This document shows positions 8,052 through 16,438 of a stretch of 38,843 nucleotides of DNA, in pieces. Location: the NCBI GenBank assembly GCA_949288455.1, contig CASEKF010000063.1, positions 1-38,843 of the forward strand, in the 5' to 3' direction. Every line of letters begins with the position of its first letter. Within the stretch, counting starts at the first letter, position 1. The notes below the pieces were generated by a model. It made no database searches and was not told the DNA's origin. It saw only the letters and a program-made list of their open reading frames with translations. The DNA is from an uncultured bacterium. GTDB lineage: Bacteria; Vulcanimicrobiota; CADAWZ01. The translations under genes and the position numbers were made by a program.

Positions 8052-9260
8052 CTAATCCCTCTTGAGATCAGGCATAAGGGAATGCAAAGAAGAGATTGCG
8101 GAAGATAAATCTTTTTCGTCTATCAAACAGGAAATATTTATAAAGGAATCCACGCTTCTATAAATTTTTACGCCGGAATTCCACAAAACTCTAGCTATCG
8201 CCGCCATAACTCCGGGAGTTCCTTTCATTCCCAAGCCTGCGCAAGAAATTTTCGCAAGTCCATGACGCTCGCAAAATTTCATCGCCGTATTGACAAGAAA
8301 CGATTTGGTCTTTTCATAATCTTTCGCGTCTACGGTAAAATAAATTTTGCGTTTATGAATATTAATAACGTCCAGGCTTATTCCAAATTCAGACAACGCT
8401 CTAAACAGACCTCTTTGGCGTTTCGGAACATTGTTGACCAAAGAATAGTCTACAAAAAAATCGACGATTCCGGTTTTATGAATAAAACCGCTGATCGGAC
8501 TGCGTCGCGGTAAACTAACGTTCGAAATTTCCGTCCCTCCAGCGTCAGAAAACGTATTTTTAACGAACAGACGAAGTTTATGCTTCTCGGCAATTTCTAC
8601 GCTTCTGGTATGAAGCACCTTAGCTCCTTCGCTTGCCATCTCTCCCATTTCGCAATAATCGAGCGAAGGAGCTACTCTGGCCGAAGCGGTAATTTTGGGA
8701 TCGGCCGTCATAACGCCTTCAACGTCAGTATAAATTTCAACTTTCTCAGCCTTCAAAGCGGCTCCCAAAGCAGCGGCGGTAGTGTCGCTTCCGCCTCTTC
8801 CCAAAGTAGTCGCCAAACCTTTCAAAGTCATGCCCTGAAAACCGGCTATTAAAGCGACGTCATACGTTTTAAAAGAATTTAAAATATATGCTACTCCAAT
8901 GGATTTTATCCTAGCTCCTCCATAAACCCCGTCGGTTATAACGGGCAAATCAAATCCTGTGGCGACGTCCGCTTTTAATCCCATTTTCTCAAGTTCAGCC
9001 GACATAACGGCGCAAGAGTACATCTCTCCGCATATCGCGGTCAGATCCCTTTCCGCAAGGGAAGCTCCGGGCAATTTCTCCCTAATATTATCAAGCAGGG
9101 TATCCGTAGAAAATTCGTCGCCTCTTCTACCCATAGCTGATAAAACTACCGCCACCTTATAGCCTTCTAAACAAGAGGCTTTAATTTTATCCGCCGCAAT
9201 TCGGCGGGCCTCCTTAGAAGCTAAAGAAGTTCCTCCAAATTTTTGCACGATTATCTTCAT
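8052..9260 (-). CDS. lysC: Aspartate kinase
   Basis: Phosphorylates aspartate, the first step toward lysine, DAP, threonine and methionine. The 402-residue length is normal for a monofunctional enzyme. The kinase domain (about 1-240) starts with 'VQKFGGTSLA' and includes 'TLGRGGSDTTAAALGAAL' (about 152-169). The C-terminal part (about 265-400) contains two ACT-type regulatory repeats, the usual place for feedback control by lysine or threonine. The ATG at 9260 overlaps the stop of asd by 4 bases (ATGA), so the two are translationally coupled. No lysine riboswitch was recognised upstream of dapB. Confidence 0.93.
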   Translation of the reverse strand: MKIIVQKFGGTSLASKEARRIAADKIKASCLEGYKVAVVLSAMGRRGDEFSTDTLLDNIREKLPGASLAERDLTAICGEMYSCAVMSAELEKMGLKADVATGFDLPVITDGVYGGARIKSIGVAYILNSFKTYDVALIAGFQGMTLKGLATTLGRGGSDTTAAALGAALKAEKVEIYTDVEGVMTADPKITASARVAPSLDYCEMGEMASEGAKVLHTRSVEIAEKHKLRLFVKNTFSDAGGTEISNVSLPRRSPISGFIHKTGIVDFFVDYSLVNNVPKRQRGLFRALSEFGISLDVINIHKRKIYFTVDAKDYEKTKSFLVNTAMKFCERHGLAKISCAGLGMKGTPGVMAAIARVLWNSGVKIYRSVDSFINISCLIDEKDLSSAISSLHSLMPDLKRD

Positions 9261-10279
9261 ACTCTTACCAGATCTCTTTTTATGAGCGCTTCCGCTATCT
9301 GAACGGCGTTAAGAGCCGCTCCCTTTCTTATATTATCCGCAGATATCCAAAGCTCCAGAGCGTTTGGGCATGACAAATCTTCTCTAATCCTTCCTACAAA
9401 AACGTCGTCTTTATTGGCGCATGTCAAAGGAGTCGGATAGGGATATTGATTTGAACATCCGCAAAGAGAAATTCCATCAGCGGAAGCCAACAGCCTCTCC
9501 GCGTCAATTTTAGATATTTTTTTAACAGTCTCGATATTAAGAGATTCGCAATGTCCCCTTTCTACGGGAACCCTTACCGTAGTAGCCGCAACTTTAATAG
9601 AGTCGTCTGAAAATATTTTTTTAGTTTCAAAAATCATCTTCATTTCTTCAGAACTGTAGCCGGAAGAGTCAAAAGAGCCTATCTGAGGTATCAAATTAAA
9701 AGCTATCTGACACGGATAACATTCGCTCTTAACTTCATTTCCGCTAAGGACGTCAAAAGATTGACGCTTCAATTCGTCTATGGCGGCTCGGCCCGTTCCG
9801 GAAACGGACTGATACGTAGAAACCACAACTCGCTTAATTCCTACCGCGTCATAAATAGGTTTCAAAACTACTGCCATTTGTATAGTCGAACAATTTGGAT
9901 TCGCGATAATGCCTTTATGGCGTTCAAGATCACCCTCGTTCACTTCCGGCACGACAAGAGGAACGTTAGGGCGCATTCTAAAGAAAGAGCTGTTGTCGAT
10001 CACCACGCATCCCGCCCTGTTGGCTCGCTCGGCGTAAATTTCGCTGGCTAGCTCTCCTCCGGCAAAAAGAGCGATATCTATATCTTCGAAAGTCGCTTCA
10101 TCAGCGTCTTTAACTTCCATTGTCCGCCCGGCCGCGGAGACAATGGAGCCGGCGGTACGCTTAGAAGCAAGAAGAGTCAAAGACTCTATCGGAAAATTTC
10201 TATCTAGCAGAATTTTAACCATTTCGGATCCTACTAGGCCCGTAGCTCCTAAAACGCAAACGTTAAATTTTTTCATCAT
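9257..10279 (-). CDS. asd: Aspartate-semialdehyde dehydrogenase
   Basis: Reduces aspartyl phosphate to the semialdehyde using NADPH. About 340 residues, with the N-terminal Rossmann motif 'VLGATGLVGSEMVKIL', the catalytic cysteine in 'NPNCSTIQMA' and the 'VERGHCESLNIE' segment with the active-site His. I placed the start at one of two adjacent ATGs (10279 or 10276), because that puts the Rossmann strand at the usual distance. A TTG at 10333 would add 18 hydrophobic residues that the family lacks. It is located between dapB and lysC, matching the pathway. Confidence 0.93.
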   Translation of the reverse strand: MMKKFNVCVLGATGLVGSEMVKILLDRNFPIESLTLLASKRTAGSIVSAAGRTMEVKDADEATFEDIDIALFAGGELASEIYAERANRAGCVVIDNSSFFRMRPNVPLVVPEVNEGDLERHKGIIANPNCSTIQMAVVLKPIYDAVGIKRVVVSTYQSVSGTGRAAIDELKRQSFDVLSGNEVKSECYPCQIAFNLIPQIGSFDSSGYSSEEMKMIFETKKIFSDDSIKVAATTVRVPVERGHCESLNIETVKKISKIDAERLLASADGISLCGCSNQYPYPTPLTCANKDDVFVGRIREDLSCPNALELWISADNIRKGAALNAVQIAEALIKRDLVRV

Positions 10280-10329
10280 CTGTAACACCAAATCGCTTAA
10301 AATTATTATTTTTATAAACAACTCATCAA

Positions 10330-11106
10330 TCAAAGAACCCGTTCTAAACCATAAGACGTCCCAAAAGGAAGCTTTTCTATTCGTCGCAGGGCCGTCAAAA
10401 CTCCGGGCATAAACGATTCTCTGGAAAGGGAATCATGCCTAATAGTCAAAATTTCTCCGGTTCCGCCGAAAATAACTTCTTGGTGCGCCACAAGCCCCGG
10501 AAGTCTAACCGAATGGATATGAACTCCATTCTTTTCAAAGCCTCTGGCACGATCGTTCTCGCCTTTTTTGGGAGGATTGGAAAACTCGTTCCTTTCGCTA
10601 AGCATACCTTCCAAAGTTCTAATAGAAGTTCCGGAAGGAGAATCTATCTTTTTATCATGATGGAGTTCTATAATTTCCGCCGATGAGAAAAAGGCGGAAG
10701 CTTCTCGCGCGAATTTCATCATAAGAACGGCTCCAATAGAAAAATTAGGAACGACTAAAACCCGAGATTTATATTTTTTCGCAAGCGCGTCGATCCTATC
10801 CAAGGCCTCTTCAGAATGCCCTGTAGTCCCGACTACGATAGAAACGCCTTTTAAAACGGCTTTAGAAATTATTTCCTCAGAAATTGAAGCGTTAGTAAAA
10901 TCTACGGCGCATTCGCACGAATCGAGAGCTTCTTCCATAGAATCGGTAATTAAAACGGAAGAAGATCCTATCCCGGAAGCCGCGTCTATACCTTTAAATA
11001 TCGTTCTGTCAAAACACCCGGAAAGCATCAGATCCTCTGAATTCAAAATAGCCTGAACAGTCGTCCGCCCCATTCTGCCGCAAGCTCCAAAAACGGAAAC
11101 TCTCAT
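10330..11106 (-). CDS. dapB: 4-hydroxy-tetrahydrodipicolinate reductase
   Basis: Catalyses the second DAP-branch step after Asd and DapA. The 258-residue protein begins 'VFGACGRMGRTTVQAIL' (NADPH-binding) and has 'VVGTTGHSEEAL' and the catalytic 'ELHHDKKIDSPSGTS' (about 151-165), all diagnostic. The start is ATG at 11106, with AGAGGTG about 7 bases upstream. It is the first of the dapB-asd-lysC trio; dapA is not in the window. Confidence 0.95.
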   Translation of the reverse strand: MRVSVFGACGRMGRTTVQAILNSEDLMLSGCFDRTIFKGIDAASGIGSSSVLITDSMEEALDSCECAVDFTNASISEEIISKAVLKGVSIVVGTTGHSEEALDRIDALAKKYKSRVLVVPNFSIGAVLMMKFAREASAFFSSAEIIELHHDKKIDSPSGTSIRTLEGMLSERNEFSNPPKKGENDRARGFEKNGVHIHSVRLPGLVAHQEVIFGGTGEILTIRHDSLSRESFMPGVLTALRRIEKLPFGTSYGLERVL

Positions 11107-11209
11107 TATTCAACACCTCTTTTAAAAATGCTAAACGATATTCGTCAAACGTCCGGATATCGCTTAAACCGTATAAGAAAAATTCAAAATACGCCTTCAA
11201 TGCCAAATT

Positions 11210-12451
11210 TTATAAAATCTTAAAATCAGCGGAAACAGGCCCTAAAACGCAAGATGAATATAAATCTATATCCAAAATAGACGAAGCTAATTCGTTAAGT
11301 CTTTCTAAGGTAACGGAGTCTATTTTCTCAAAGATCTCCTCAGGCGGAATTAAACGATTATAATAAAATTCAGACTTGGCCAGCCTTATCATTCTGCCAA
11401 GAGCGCTTTCAAGAGATAGAGCCAGACTTCCTTTAAGTTGTTCTTTAGCTCTCGCCAATTCTTCAGTCGAAATACCGTCATGCCTCATAGTCGAGATAAT
11501 ATCCGCCGAAACGTCTATAATTTCTCTCAAAGAATCCGGAGACGAGCCGGAAAATATGCCGAAAAGACCGGTATCGGAAAGACTGGTGAAAAATGACCCT
11601 ATATTATACGCCAAACCGCGTTTTTCCCGTACTTCCTGAAAAATACGGCTGCTCATACTGCTGCCTAAAACGCTGTCGATCACGCTCAGGGTATATTTTC
11701 TATCGTCAGACTGAGGAAGGCCTTCTCTTCCGAGAACCATATAAACCTGTTCGCAATCCTTAAATTTAACCTGCGATTCTTTATCTTTTAAAACTGTCAC
11801 CGAAGATTTTTTAGGAACTCCTCTTTTCAAAAGATCAGCGTGTTTAAGCGTATATTTTACGAATTCGTCATGTTTTATATTTCCGGCGGCGCATATTATC
11901 AAATTTTCCGCGGAATAATATCGGCTTAAATATTCCAACATATCGTCCCTTGAAAGCGAAGACACCGAGTCTAAAGTGCCTAAAACGGGACGTCCCAAAA
12001 AAGAATCCCGCCATATAAGAGAGCTGAACATATCCATGACCATGTCTTCGGGAGAATCTTCATACATTCTTATTTCGTCAAGAATAACTTTTCTTTCTCT
12101 CTCCAGCTCAGTCGGAGAAAACGCCGAGTTTAAAACCATATCAAATAAAAGTTCAGTCGCCATCTCGGCATGAGTTCCCAAAACTCTAGCGTACATACAA
12201 GTATGCTCTTTTTCGGTAAAAGCGTTCATATGGCCGCCTATACCATCCATAAGTTCCGCAATGTCTGAAGCCGTTCTAGTCGAAGTCCCCTTAAAAAGCA
12301 TATGTTCGATAAAATGGGAAATACCGCTTGTTTTATCCGTCTCGTTTCTAGATCCGGTATCGGCCCAGAGACCTATGGAAACCGACTGAAAAAACGGCAA
12401 TTCCTCTGTAATAACAGTCAAACCGTTGTCTAGAATAGTTTTATTATACAT
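11210..12451 (-). CDS. M16 family zinc peptidase (processing-protease type)
   Basis: The 413-residue protein has the size of bacterial PqqL/YmxG-like M16B peptidases. The inverted zinc motif HFIEH is at 46-50 (catalytic E49), with the distal ligand E126 in 'ILDEIRMYEDSPED'. The C-terminal half has 'REKRGLAYNIGSFFTS', the substrate-binding R/Y region, so both metal site and binding half seem present. It is likely cytoplasmic, as no signal peptide is seen. I prefer the ATG at 12451, 9 bases past AAAGG, over the TTG three codons earlier. Substrate unknown. Confidence 0.88.
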   Translation of the reverse strand: MYNKTILDNGLTVITEELPFFQSVSIGLWADTGSRNETDKTSGISHFIEHMLFKGTSTRTASDIAELMDGIGGHMNAFTEKEHTCMYARVLGTHAEMATELLFDMVLNSAFSPTELERERKVILDEIRMYEDSPEDMVMDMFSSLIWRDSFLGRPVLGTLDSVSSLSRDDMLEYLSRYYSAENLIICAAGNIKHDEFVKYTLKHADLLKRGVPKKSSVTVLKDKESQVKFKDCEQVYMVLGREGLPQSDDRKYTLSVIDSVLGSSMSSRIFQEVREKRGLAYNIGSFFTSLSDTGLFGIFSGSSPDSLREIIDVSADIISTMRHDGISTEELARAKEQLKGSLALSLESALGRMIRLAKSEFYYNRLIPPEEIFEKIDSVTLERLNELASSILDIDLYSSCVLGPVSADFKIL

Positions 12452-12512
12452 AAACTTCAACCTTTCGCCGTTTTACGGTTATTATAAAATAAGGGCGCTC
12501 CTGCGCAAAAAA

Positions 12513-13322
12513 TCAAGTCCAACCTAATTTTTCTCGCACTGCGCCGTAAAAATCCTTACCTAAAGAAACAAATTTCAACCCTTCCGATCTCTTTTTAACA
12601 AAAACGTTATCATTCGGCAGAAGTTCGTAATATAAATGACCGTCAAGCGATAAAGACATATGAGAAGAAGAAGTCTCGCATATTTTAACGATTTTATCCG
12701 AAGGAAGCGCAAGAGGTCTAGCCGAAAGCGTATGCGGAGCAACTGCGGTCAATATGACGCATTCCGTCTCGGGACTGACTATAGGACCTCCGGCCGCAAG
12801 CGAGTATGCAGTCGAGCCGGTAGGAGTCGCGGCGATTAAACCGTCGGCTTTATATGATCCGGCATAAGTTCCGTCTATATAAAAAGATAAATGCAAAATT
12901 TTAGTTCCGCTTCCTCTATGAGCTACGGCTTCATTTAAGGCGAACGACGAAAAGACCGAACGTCCGTCTCTTTCGACGGAACATTCCAAAAGCATACGTT
13001 CCTTTATTTGATAATCGCCCTTTATCAGCCGTTCAAGAACTGACTTATAATCGTCTATGCCCGCCTCGGTTAAAAAGCCCAAACTTCCTAAATTAAACCC
13101 TAAAATAGGAACTTTAAGCTTAACTGCGTAAGGAGCGGATCTAAGAAAAGTTCCGTCACCTCCAAGACTAACTACAGCGTCGTAATCCTCCGGTATTTCC
13201 GGAACGTCGACGTAAGGGTTAAAAACAAAAAAAACGACGTCAAGCTTTTTTAAATCAAATTCGATTTTGTCAAAAGCTGACTGAGCTTTGGGAGAAGGAG
13301 ACAAAGAAAAAGCTATCTTCAT
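12513..13322 (-). CDS. nadK: NAD kinase
   Basis: Phosphorylates NAD to NADP with ATP or polyphosphate. The 269-residue length is typical. The GGDGTFL motif is at 54-60, 'GFNLGSLGFLTE' at about 94-105, and 'IAATPTGSTAYSLAAGGPIV' at about 164-183. The start ATG overlaps the stop of tlyA by 4 bases, a common nadK-tlyA arrangement. recN, often next, is absent here. Confidence 0.95.
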   Translation of the reverse strand: MKIAFSLSPSPKAQSAFDKIEFDLKKLDVVFFVFNPYVDVPEIPEDYDAVVSLGGDGTFLRSAPYAVKLKVPILGFNLGSLGFLTEAGIDDYKSVLERLIKGDYQIKERMLLECSVERDGRSVFSSFALNEAVAHRGSGTKILHLSFYIDGTYAGSYKADGLIAATPTGSTAYSLAAGGPIVSPETECVILTAVAPHTLSARPLALPSDKIVKICETSSSHMSLSLDGHLYYELLPNDNVFVKKRSEGLKFVSLGKDFYGAVREKLGWT

Positions 13323-14122
13323 TTTGAAACTCCGTCAAAGAAGGCCCAAGCTTTTTTTACGGTATCTTCAGGAAAGCACGCGTTTTCCCTTTCATCTTTA
13401 GAATAGAGCATAAAAAATTCGATATTGCCGGACGGACCCTTAATAGGAGACCATACGCAACTTACGGGATACAGTCCTGCGTTAAGGCCGTAAGAAACCG
13501 CATTTTTCAAAACGTCGACATGTATCGACATATCTCTGACAACGCCTTTATTCGTTTTGCCTTTGCCAGCTTCAAACTGCGGTTTTACAAGAGCGACCAC
13601 GATTCCTTTTTCCTTTAAAAGAGCTGCGAGAGGGCGCAAAGCTTTGTCAAGGGAAATAAACGAAAGATCTGCCGTGATAATATCGGCTTTTTCCGAAATA
13701 ATCGACTCGTCGATATACCTTACGTTAAAATTTTCAATCGTTACCACGGCTTTATTCATTCGCAAGGAATAATCAAGCTGACCTTTTCCCACGTCCACGG
13801 CATATACCTTACTCGCGCCTTTTTTTAAAAGACAATCGGTAAATCCGCCTGTAGAAGCTCCCGCGTCTATGCATACTAGATTTCTAGGATCCACTAAAAA
13901 TTGTTCCAAAGCGTACTCCAGTTTAAGACCGCCTCTGCTAACGTAACGCTTTTCAGGAAAATCCACGTCAACTACGTCGATATCTTTAACGCAATATCCG
14001 GGTTTTCGCTCTTCTGCTCCATTCACGAAAACTCGCCCTTGTATAATATAATTCTGAGACAACCGCCTACTTTCAAGCGCAAATTTTTCGGTAACGTATA
14101 TATCCAGTCGTTTTTTTGCCAT
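13319..14122 (-). CDS. tlyA: TlyA-family rRNA 2'-O-methyltransferase
   Basis: An S4 RNA-binding domain (about 1-62) is followed by an FtsJ-like Rossmann methyltransferase, 267 residues in total. The SAM motif is 'DAGASTGGFTDCLL' (about 91-104), and the K-D-K set is visible in 'SRGGLKLEYAL', 'TADLSFISL' and 'VALVKPQFEAGKG'. Mycobacterial TlyA methylates 16S and 23S rRNA; older names call the family hemolysin. The start is ATG at 14122. It is coupled to nadK by a 4-base overlap. Confidence 0.92.
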   Translation of the reverse strand: MAKKRLDIYVTEKFALESRRLSQNYIIQGRVFVNGAEERKPGYCVKDIDVVDVDFPEKRYVSRGGLKLEYALEQFLVDPRNLVCIDAGASTGGFTDCLLKKGASKVYAVDVGKGQLDYSLRMNKAVVTIENFNVRYIDESIISEKADIITADLSFISLDKALRPLAALLKEKGIVVALVKPQFEAGKGKTNKGVVRDMSIHVDVLKNAVSYGLNAGLYPVSCVWSPIKGPSGNIEFFMLYSKDERENACFPEDTVKKAWAFFDGVSK

Positions 14123-14146
14123 ACACCTAAACTTATCCTTAACCGA

Positions 14147-15073
14147 TTATTCGCTTAGTTTTCTATCTCTAAGCCTTCCGGCATATAAAACGTTTAAAGC
14201 GATAGAGAAAAATTTACACTCGGAAGAATCGGCTCGAGAAGTTATAATAACGGGATTTTTAGTTCCTAGGACCACGGCCGCAGGAACTCCCTTCCCAAAA
14301 TACACCAAACCTTTAAACAAGCCGTTTCCCATATCTATATCAGATACAAAAATTAAATCGGCAGAACCCGCCACTTTTGAATGAATATTCTTTTCTTTTG
14401 CCGAATAAGCCGATATAGCGTTATCAAAAGCCAGAGGACCGTCTATCAAGCATCCTTTAATCTGTCCTCTATCCGCCATTTTAGAAAGAGCCGCTCCGTA
14501 TAAAGTGGAAGGAATCTTTTCGTTTACGGTTTCCACCGGAGCCAAAACGGCTATTTTAGGCAAATCCAGTCCTACAAGATTATAAAAATCTACGGCGTTT
14601 TTTATAATTTCAACTTGAGTCGGCAAATCCGGAGCGATATTAATTCCTCCGTCTGTAAGAGCGAGAAATTTTTCATAATCGGGCAGCTTTATAAAAAAGA
14701 CATGACTTACTACCTGTCGATTTCTAAGACCGTATTCCTTATTAAGAACAGCTTTCATAAGAATGTCGGTTCTTATGCCGCCTTTCATAACTATATCGGC
14801 TTTTCCGGAAGAAACGGCTTGAACTGCGAGAAAGGCACATATTTCAGGCGAACCGGAGTCGATCAAAGAAGAAGGCTCAATTTTATAAGAAAGATTATCG
14901 GCTAATTTTAAAATAACCTCCTTACCGCCAAAAAACAACGGCTTCACAAGTCCTTCTTCTTCCGCTCGCTTCAAAGCTTTCAAAACGGACTCTTCTTCGG
15001 CTCCCGCTACGGCGACGGTCATAGGAGAATAACTTTTCGCCTCCGCGAGCATTTCGTCATAATTTTTAAACAT
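14147..15073 (-). CDS. Phosphate butyryl/acetyltransferase-like enzyme
   Basis: The 308-residue protein belongs to the Pta/Ptb family, which moves an acyl group between CoA and phosphate. Evidence: 'KADIVMKGGIRTDILMKAVL', 'DGGINIAPDL', 'LIDGPLAFDNAIS' and 'GVPAAVVLGTKNPVIITSRAD', the C-terminal family ending. The length and DGPLAFD style are closer to Ptb than to acetate-type Pta. The ATG at 15073 is preceded by GGAGGGG; a longer reading to 15106 lacks such a site. No butyrate kinase is nearby, so the physiological acyl group is open. Confidence 0.83.
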   Translation of the reverse strand: MFKNYDEMLAEAKSYSPMTVAVAGAEEESVLKALKRAEEEGLVKPLFFGGKEVILKLADNLSYKIEPSSLIDSGSPEICAFLAVQAVSSGKADIVMKGGIRTDILMKAVLNKEYGLRNRQVVSHVFFIKLPDYEKFLALTDGGINIAPDLPTQVEIIKNAVDFYNLVGLDLPKIAVLAPVETVNEKIPSTLYGAALSKMADRGQIKGCLIDGPLAFDNAISAYSAKEKNIHSKVAGSADLIFVSDIDMGNGLFKGLVYFGKGVPAAVVLGTKNPVIITSRADSSECKFFSIALNVLYAGRLRDRKLSE

Positions 15074-15146
15074 ATTACCCCTCCGATATACGCCAAACTT
15101 TAACAAATAACATATCTAATTAAGAAAAATTTAAACCCCGAGTCGT

Positions 15147-15779
15147 TTATATTTCAAGGTAAACGGCCGTATTTCGTTCTTCGACAAGAATCCGCGCGGA
15201 GCCTCCGGTCATATTCTCAAGCTCTTTTAAAAAATCTTCCGCTTCTGAAGATTTTACTTCTACGATAAGAGCCGCCATATCGCTAAAATCGGAACGGCTT
15301 ATTCTCGCCTGCCGTCTACCGCATAAAGATTGAAAAGAATCATAAAACGAATAACGGATGAAAATTTTAAATCTATCCGCTATCTCTAATCTTTTTTTAC
15401 CAAGAATTGACAAAACCCTCTTGGCGCTTTCAGAATAAGCCCGCAGCAAACCTCCGGTTCCCAATTTGACTCCGCCAAAATATCTCGTTACCACTACGGA
15501 TATATTGGTAAAATCGCTTCCGGCCAAGACTGCAAGAATAGGCTTGCCTGCGGTTCCGGAAGGTTCCCCGTCGTCGTTAGAGCCGCTAGCTTCAATCTGA
15601 GTCGTTCCGATAATAAAAGCGCTTACGTTATGAGAAGCGTCCTGATATTTCTTTTTTCTCTCCGATATAAAACTTCGGGCTTCCTCCAAAGAAAAAACAG
15701 GAGCTGCCGCGGCTATAAAAAGAGATTTGTTTACTTCGTACTCTATCGACGCCTGAGCGGCCGGAATATACTTATCCAT
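15147..15779 (-). CDS. YigZ/IMPACT family protein
   Basis: The 210-residue protein has the UPF0029/IMPACT N-terminal domain, marked by 'DDGEPSGTAGKPIL' and 'VVVTRYFGGVKLGTGGL', and a C-terminal DUF1949-like ferredoxin fold. In E. coli YigZ has no settled function; eukaryotic IMPACT regulates Gcn2. The ATG at 15779 lies inside the end of the upstream gene (8-base overlap), suggesting translational coupling; the longer upstream reading would run through that gene and has no family residues. Confidence 0.88.
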   Translation of the reverse strand: MDKYIPAAQASIEYEVNKSLFIAAAAPVFSLEEARSFISERKKKYQDASHNVSAFIIGTTQIEASGSNDDGEPSGTAGKPILAVLAGSDFTNISVVVTRYFGGVKLGTGGLLRAYSESAKRVLSILGKKRLEIADRFKIFIRYSFYDSFQSLCGRRQARISRSDFSDMAALIVEVKSSEAEDFLKELENMTGGSARILVEERNTAVYLEI

Positions 15780-16197
15780 GCGTTTTCCTAAATTGTTTAT
15801 AAGCTCCGTCCCATGGCGTTCCAAGCCTATGCTTATCTGAAACCGCAACGTTCTGAACTTTTTGCGCAGTCTGAGCTATATTGGCGGCTATAGCCGACCA
15901 ATCTTCTTCTAAAAGAGCCTTAGACAATTTCTTAGCTACGGAGCCGGTCCATTCCCATTCCATTCTAAACCGCTCGGCTTTCTTCCAAAAATTTCGCTTT
16001 TCCCACGCTGCGACGGTATCGTCGATACCGTCGAATATTTTTTCAAGAGACATGGCAATACATGCGGCCGCATCTGCAGAATGTCCGTCAGGCACAGGAT
16101 TTTTAAATAATTCCTTAATCGACAAGGCTATAATTTTACATAGCTTCGTTCTTTCTCGCCCTGCCGTTTCGATATTTGAAATAAGCCCCAATTTCAT
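15772..16197 (-). CDS. Conserved-looking small alpha-helical protein, function unknown
   Basis: The 141-residue, mostly helical cytoplasmic protein has no signal peptide or membrane segment. The centre is rich in Trp and charged residues ('WEKRNFWKKAERFRMEWEWT', about 69-88), and the end has 'SAIAANIAQTAQKVQ'. I do not recognise a family with confidence. The start is ATG at 16197, with GAGGG just upstream. It overlaps yigZ by 8 bases and is the first gene of the leftward run, divergent from the zincin gene. Confidence 0.7.
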   Translation of the reverse strand: MKLGLISNIETAGRERTKLCKIIALSIKELFKNPVPDGHSADAAACIAMSLEKIFDGIDDTVAAWEKRNFWKKAERFRMEWEWTGSVAKKLSKALLEEDWSAIAANIAQTAQKVQNVAVSDKHRLGTPWDGAYKQFRKTHG

Positions 16198-16334
16198 TAC
16201 CCTCGCTGTAAAACATAAATAAATTTTGATATGGACTAAAGTATACTGGAGATTACGAATAAGTTCAATATATTTCAATAAAAATTAACTTTTTTTTTAC
16301 AAAAGCAAACTTTAAAGAAGCATCGCGGATATTA

Positions 16335-16345
16335 TATAATATAAT
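16335..16345 (+). promoter_or_regulatory. Possible -10 elements upstream of the zincin-like gene
   Basis: Two overlapping TATAAT hexamers (16335-16340, 16340-16345) in the AT-rich divergent gap 16198-16438. No good -35 is seen 17 bases upstream, so this is only a candidate for the rightward gene. Confidence 0.35.
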
Positions 16346-16438
16346 CGTTATATAAAATGTAGATTATAAAGTTATAAGTTATACGGCTATAAAAAATCGC
16401 TTTACTATAAAAAAAAGATAAAAAAACGGAAACCAATT

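Noticed and set aside
11009-11206. Short frame overlapping the start of dapB
   Set aside because: It mostly shadows dapB in another frame and has no clear ribosome binding site.
11107-11209. Lysine riboswitch upstream of dapB
   Set aside because: The gap is about 100 bases and I could not find the conserved multi-helix core.
16198-16438. Divergent transcription around an AT-rich gap as a possible replication origin
   Set aside because: No dnaA, DnaA boxes or origin genes are near; a change in gene direction alone is weak evidence, and the base skew can come from coding-strand bias.
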